Positions 14,228 through 16,503 of a stretch of 16,503 bases of DNA are shown here, in pieces. Position numbers and translations under genes: made by a program. Within the stretch, counting starts at the first letter, position 1. Each line of letters begins with the position of its first letter. The notes under the pieces are model-generated. The model had not been told where the DNA came from. It did no database searches and was given only the letters and a program-made list of their open reading frames with translations. This DNA is from WSXY01 sp038325105 (GTDB taxonomy: Bacteria > Actinomycetota > Coriobacteriia > Anaerosomatales > Anaerosomataceae): positions 1 to 16,503 of the forward strand of contig JBBQIR010000054.1 in NCBI GenBank assembly GCA_038325105.1, read 5' to 3'.

Positions 14228-14644
14228 ATGCGCGTCTCGCAACGATTGGACTACTCCATCCGACTGCTGGTCGCACTTGCCGCGCGTCCTGCAGGCAATC
14301 TCGCGGGCGCGGGCGATCTCGCTGATTCGCTTGGCATGCCGCGGCGCTTCGTTGAGCTTCAGGCCACCGCACTTGCCAAGTCCGGACTCATCACCTGTCG
14401 TCGGGGCACCGGCGGCGGCTGCGCACTGGCCCGTCCGGCGAATTCCGTCACGCTCGCCGATGTCGTGGCAGCCGTTGAGGGCACGCTCCTCGATATCCCG
14501 ATGAGAAGTGACTCGGCGTCGGCGGAGACGTGGGCGCAGGTCGCCGCTACGATCCGACACGAACTGTCCGAGGTCACGCTTGCGGACCTGGCCGCGCGTC
14601 AGCGCGAGATCGACGCCGAGCGCACCCCTATGTACTTCATCTAG
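14228..14644 (+). CDS. Rrf2 family transcriptional regulator, CymR-like
   Basis: A 138-residue winged-helix regulator. MRVSQRLDYSIRLLVALA (1-18) is the typical Rrf2 N terminus, GAGDLADSLGMPRRFVELQATALAKSGLI (27-55) is the recognition helix region and RRGTGGGCALARPANSVTLADVV (58-80) is the wing. The three cluster-binding Cys of IscR-type members, expected around residues 90-105, are missing: the region reads DIPMRSDSASAETW, and the only Cys are C57 and C65. That fits CymR-type members, which hold no Fe-S cluster and instead bind CysK to sense cysteine precursors. It lies one base after the cysK stop (TGAcATG), so the two are cotranscribed and translationally coupled. It probably autoregulates its own operon through the region around 13166-13191. 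Family is certain; CymR-like function is inferred from the missing Cys and from the context. Confidence 0.9.
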   Translation: MRVSQRLDYSIRLLVALAARPAGNLAGAGDLADSLGMPRRFVELQATALAKSGLITCRRGTGGGCALARPANSVTLADVVAAVEGTLLDIPMRSDSASAETWAQVAATIRHELSEVTLADLAARQREIDAERTPMYFI

Positions 14645-14716
14645 CGGCTGCTCGCCTACTCCGCGAAACAGGCAAGCGCGAGGCTCGCCGAAAGTGCGGA
14701 TGCGGGTCGGGTCGGC

Positions 14717-15598
14717 TCAGCTCGCGTAGAGCTGCCAGAGAGCCTGGGTGCCAAGTTCGGCACCGCCCTCCTCGGCGAGTCGCTCGTAGAGGCGCTTCGC
14801 GAGATCGAGACCGGGCAGATCGATACCGGCGGTTTCGGCCTCGGCAAATGCGATGCGCAGGTCCTTCACGAAGTGCTTCACGTAGAAACCAGGATCGAGG
14901 TCGCCCTGGAGAATCCTCGGACCGAGGTTGCTCATCGACCACGAGCCAGCCGAGCCGGCCGAAATCGCCGAGTGCACGAGCGCCGGATCAAGGCCCTGAC
15001 CCTTCGCGTACGCGAGCGCCTCGACGACGCCGAGCATGGTCCCCGCGATCGCGATCTGGTTGGCCATCTTCGTGTGCTGACCGGTACCGGCCGGACCCAT
15101 ATGCGTGACGGTCTTGCCCATCACGTCAAAAAGCGGCAGCGCCCGCTCATAGGCGGATGCCTCGCCACCCGCCATGATGGTGAGCCGGGCCTCGCGCGCC
15201 CCGAGATCGCCGCCGGACACGGGGGCATCGAGCGCACCGACCCCGCGCACGGCGGCCGCTTCGGCGATCCGCTTGGCAAGCGACGGTGTCGACGTCGTCA
15301 TATCGATGATGATCGATTCCCGCACGGCCCCCTGCACGATACCGCCGGGAGCAAGATAGACCTCTTCGACGTCAGCCGGATAGCCAACGATGGTGATCGT
15401 GAAGTCCGCCCTGGAGGCCGCCTCGCCGGCACTGAAAGCCCAGCGTGCGCCACGAGCGAGCAGTGCCTCGGCCTTACTTGCCGTACGGTTGAAGAGCACG
15501 AGCGGATACCCGGCGTCGAGCAGGTGCCCGGCCATCGAATGGCCCATCACACCGAGGCCGACGAACGCGACTGTGGGCAGAGCAGAATCGTGCGACAT
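14717..15598 (-). CDS. Beta-hydroxyacid dehydrogenase (3-hydroxyisobutyrate dehydrogenase family)
   Basis: A 293-residue NAD(P)-dependent oxidoreductase. VAFVGLGVMGHSMAGHLL (10-27) is the dinucleotide-binding signature, and NRTASK (38-43) after strand 2 carries an Arg typical of NADP-preferring members such as glyoxylate/succinic semialdehyde reductases. DAPVSGGDLGAREARLTIMAGG (124-145) is the substrate loop, GAGTGQHTK-like GTGQHTKMANQ (171-181) supplies the catalytic K177, and HFVKDLRIA (242-250) gives K245. Start: a GTG at 15604 is possible, but the ATG at 15598 overlaps the stop of the upstream 78-residue gene (TGATG) and needs no separate ribosome-binding site, none being visible. Substrate could be 3-hydroxyisobutyrate, tartronate semialdehyde or glyoxylate. 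Family certain, substrate open. It converges on the Rrf2 gene. Confidence 0.92.
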   Translation of the reverse strand: MSHDSALPTVAFVGLGVMGHSMAGHLLDAGYPLVLFNRTASKAEALLARGARWAFSAGEAASRADFTITIVGYPADVEEVYLAPGGIVQGAVRESIIIDMTTSTPSLAKRIAEAAAVRGVGALDAPVSGGDLGAREARLTIMAGGEASAYERALPLFDVMGKTVTHMGPAGTGQHTKMANQIAIAGTMLGVVEALAYAKGQGLDPALVHSAISAGSAGSWSMSNLGPRILQGDLDPGFYVKHFVKDLRIAFAEAETAGIDLPGLDLAKRLYERLAEEGGAELGTQALWQLYAS

Positions 15599-15834
15599 CA
15601 GCACGCACCGGCTTCACTGCCAGCGCTGCGTGCGGGATGTGCGCCGACTGCCCAGTCAGGCTCCCCCGCCATGCACGCCGGGCAGGGGTGCAGCGCAAGC
15701 GCCTCAAGGACACCGAGGAGACTCGTGTCTTCGCCCTCGAACGCCGGGAACAGGTGCGTGAACCGGTGACCGCACACGTGGTCGATCTGTGTCGGGCGGA
15801 CAGCCGTGGGTTCGCTATGAGTGTCGTGTGTCAT
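15598..15834 (-). CDS. 78-residue CxxC protein, probable zinc ribbon
   Basis: A small cytosolic protein with the pattern HVCGHRFTHLFPAF (20-33), then a short helix LLGVLEALALHP and PCPACMAGEPDW (50-61). One Cys-Gly-His knuckle plus a CPxC knuckle about 30 residues apart is the spacing of a small zinc-binding domain. The ligands would be C21, H23 or H28, C51 and C54. The tail ends EAGAC. It overlaps the dehydrogenase start by one base (TGATG), so the two are made together. No Shine-Dalgarno site is seen before its ATG. A TACACT -10-like hexamer ends six bases before the ATG, which would give a leaderless mRNA. I do not recognise a named family; metal binding is inferred from the Cys/His pattern. 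Confidence 0.7.
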   Translation of the reverse strand: MTHDTHSEPTAVRPTQIDHVCGHRFTHLFPAFEGEDTSLLGVLEALALHPCPACMAGEPDWAVGAHPARSAGSEAGAC

Positions 15835-15840
15835 GCACCC

Positions 15841-15846
15841 AGTGTA
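15841..15846 (-). promoter_or_regulatory. Candidate leaderless -10 element
   Basis: On the minus strand TACACT (TAnnnT pattern) is separated from the ATG at 15834 by the six bases GGGTGC, so transcription would begin at or beside the A of the start codon. No ribosome-binding site is present, as expected for a leaderless gene. No clear -35 is seen. A 5-base stem GCGGA/TCCGC (15847-15859) lies just upstream and may end the preceding transcript. Confidence 0.45.
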
Positions 15847-15866
15847 GCGGAAAGTCCGCGGCGTGC

Positions 15867-16503
15867 TTATGCCCGAAGTGCCAGTGAAGCGAGGAATGCC
15901 AACATCACGATGAGAATCATGGCGACATTGAAGCTCATGTCACGTGCATAGCGCTGGATAGCCCGCCGCGTGCCGGCAACGCTGTCATCCGAGAACCTCT
16001 CGGATACGAACCAGCTCGCTCGCTCCTGCGTGATAGCGTTCACGGACAGGCGCGTGATATCAGCCAGCCAGCGGGCGGACTTCTCAAGCCAGGTGAGCCC
16101 CTCGGCCCGATACGCTCGCAGTGTCGCCCCGGTGGGCAGTGCCTGCATCACGGTCTGCCCCGTCTCCAAGACAAGGGTCGACGCCATCCGGCGCCCCGGC
16201 ACGAGTGCGGCCAGGCGAACGTCGAAGCGCTCTTCGCTCAGAAGGTGGTTCACCGCAGCGGACGTCTCGCGCAGTACGTTCTCGCCTTCGATACGTCGTC
16301 CCGCAAGCGCAAGAGCCGTCGCGGCGACCGACGAACGCGACGAGGCCAGCCCGTGGGCGACGCCGTCAAAACCATGCCGGATCTCATCGGTCAGCCCGTA
16401 ACGCACCAGGTCCGAGACAACACCCATCCGCTCCTTGAACACGCGCCCGGCCATGTATCCGGCGATATCCCGCACCGCATCCACGGTCGCCTGGCACTCA
16501 GAC
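15867..16503 (-). CDS. C-terminal part of a tail-anchored protein, partial at window edge
   Basis: The frame is open to the window edge with no stop, so the gene begins outside. A GTG at 16484 exists but has no ribosome-binding site, and upstream codons (SECQATV) read as protein. About 212 residues are visible. They are mostly long amphipathic helix with many Ala, Arg and Glu (DIAGYMAGRVFKERMG, LASSRSSVAATALALAGRR, TRLSVNAITQERASW). A single C-terminal membrane segment follows (FNVAMILIVMLAFLASLALRA), preceded by RRAIQRYARDMS. The 'R-R-x-Q-x-Y' helix before a terminal membrane segment recalls the end of complex I subunit 5/NuoL-like or hydrogenase membrane subunits, but this is a weak resemblance. 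Family not recognised. Its stop lies 32 bases before the CxxC gene on the same strand. Confidence 0.7.
   Translation of the reverse strand, partial: SECQATVDAVRDIAGYMAGRVFKERMGVVSDLVRYGLTDEIRHGFDGVAHGLASSRSSVAATALALAGRRIEGENVLRETSAAVNHLLSEERFDVRLAALVPGRRMASTLVLETGQTVMQALPTGATLRAYRAEGLTWLEKSARWLADITRLSVNAITQERASWFVSERFSDDSVAGTRRAIQRYARDMSFNVAMILIVMLAFLASLALRA

Noticed and set aside
14873..15769. A 298-codon plus-strand open frame opposite the dehydrogenase
   Set aside because: Antisense shadow of a secure Rossmann-fold gene.
1..16503. Mobile element, CRISPR array, tRNA or rRNA
   Set aside because: No terminal inverted repeats with a transposase, no regularly spaced repeats, and no cloverleaf or rRNA-like stretches were seen; composition is even across the window.

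Overview
The window reads as chromosomal DNA from a high-GC Gram-positive bacterium. Actinobacterial ancestry is likely, and a Coriobacteriia-like lineage fits best. This is inferred from strong GC bias at third codon positions, purine-rich Shine-Dalgarno sites, several DegV proteins, a cell-wall-binding repeat 2 surface protein and an iron-sulfur-flavoprotein-like reductase typical of anaerobes. There is no rRNA, tRNA, CRISPR array, transposase or phage gene. Genes are tightly packed and the longest gene-free stretch is about 250 bases (1667-1917), so the region looks like ordinary core chromosome rather than a mobile island.

Left part (1-7610): a small secreted helical protein (minus) is divergent from a SAM methyltransferase, which ends tail-to-tail with a tiny membrane protein, their stop codons overlapping. 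A GTPase related to cyclic 2,3-diphosphoglycerate synthetase follows. It converges, across a strong hairpin, on a translationally coupled pair of DegV/FakB-type fatty-acid-binding proteins. Divergent from these is a membrane-anchored alkaline-phosphatase-superfamily enzyme with an apparent Ser nucleophile. Next is an unrecognised 191-residue protein whose ribosome-binding site sits in an inverted repeat.

Middle part (7620-13128): a minus-strand operon encodes nicotinate phosphoribosyltransferase (pncB), nicotinamidase (pncA; 4-base overlap) and a Cys-rich flavoprotein, together a nicotinamide-to-NaMN salvage unit plus a redox protein. Divergent from it is a secreted cell-wall-binding repeat protein, then an MFS exporter preceded by a perfect 12-base palindrome that is probably an operator.

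Right part (13129-16503): cysteine synthase and an Rrf2-family regulator lie one base apart, resembling the CysK-CymR sulfur-control pair of Firmicutes. They converge on a minus-strand group: a beta-hydroxyacid dehydrogenase, a 78-residue CxxC protein coupled to it by a TGATG overlap and possibly expressed from a leaderless promoter, and the C-terminal part of a tail-anchored protein running off the right edge.

No clearly new multi-gene defence or mobile system is visible. The points most worth following are the cysK-rrf2 unit, the two palindromic control sites, the orphan 191-residue protein, the bacterial cpgS-like GTPase and the leaderless CxxC gene.
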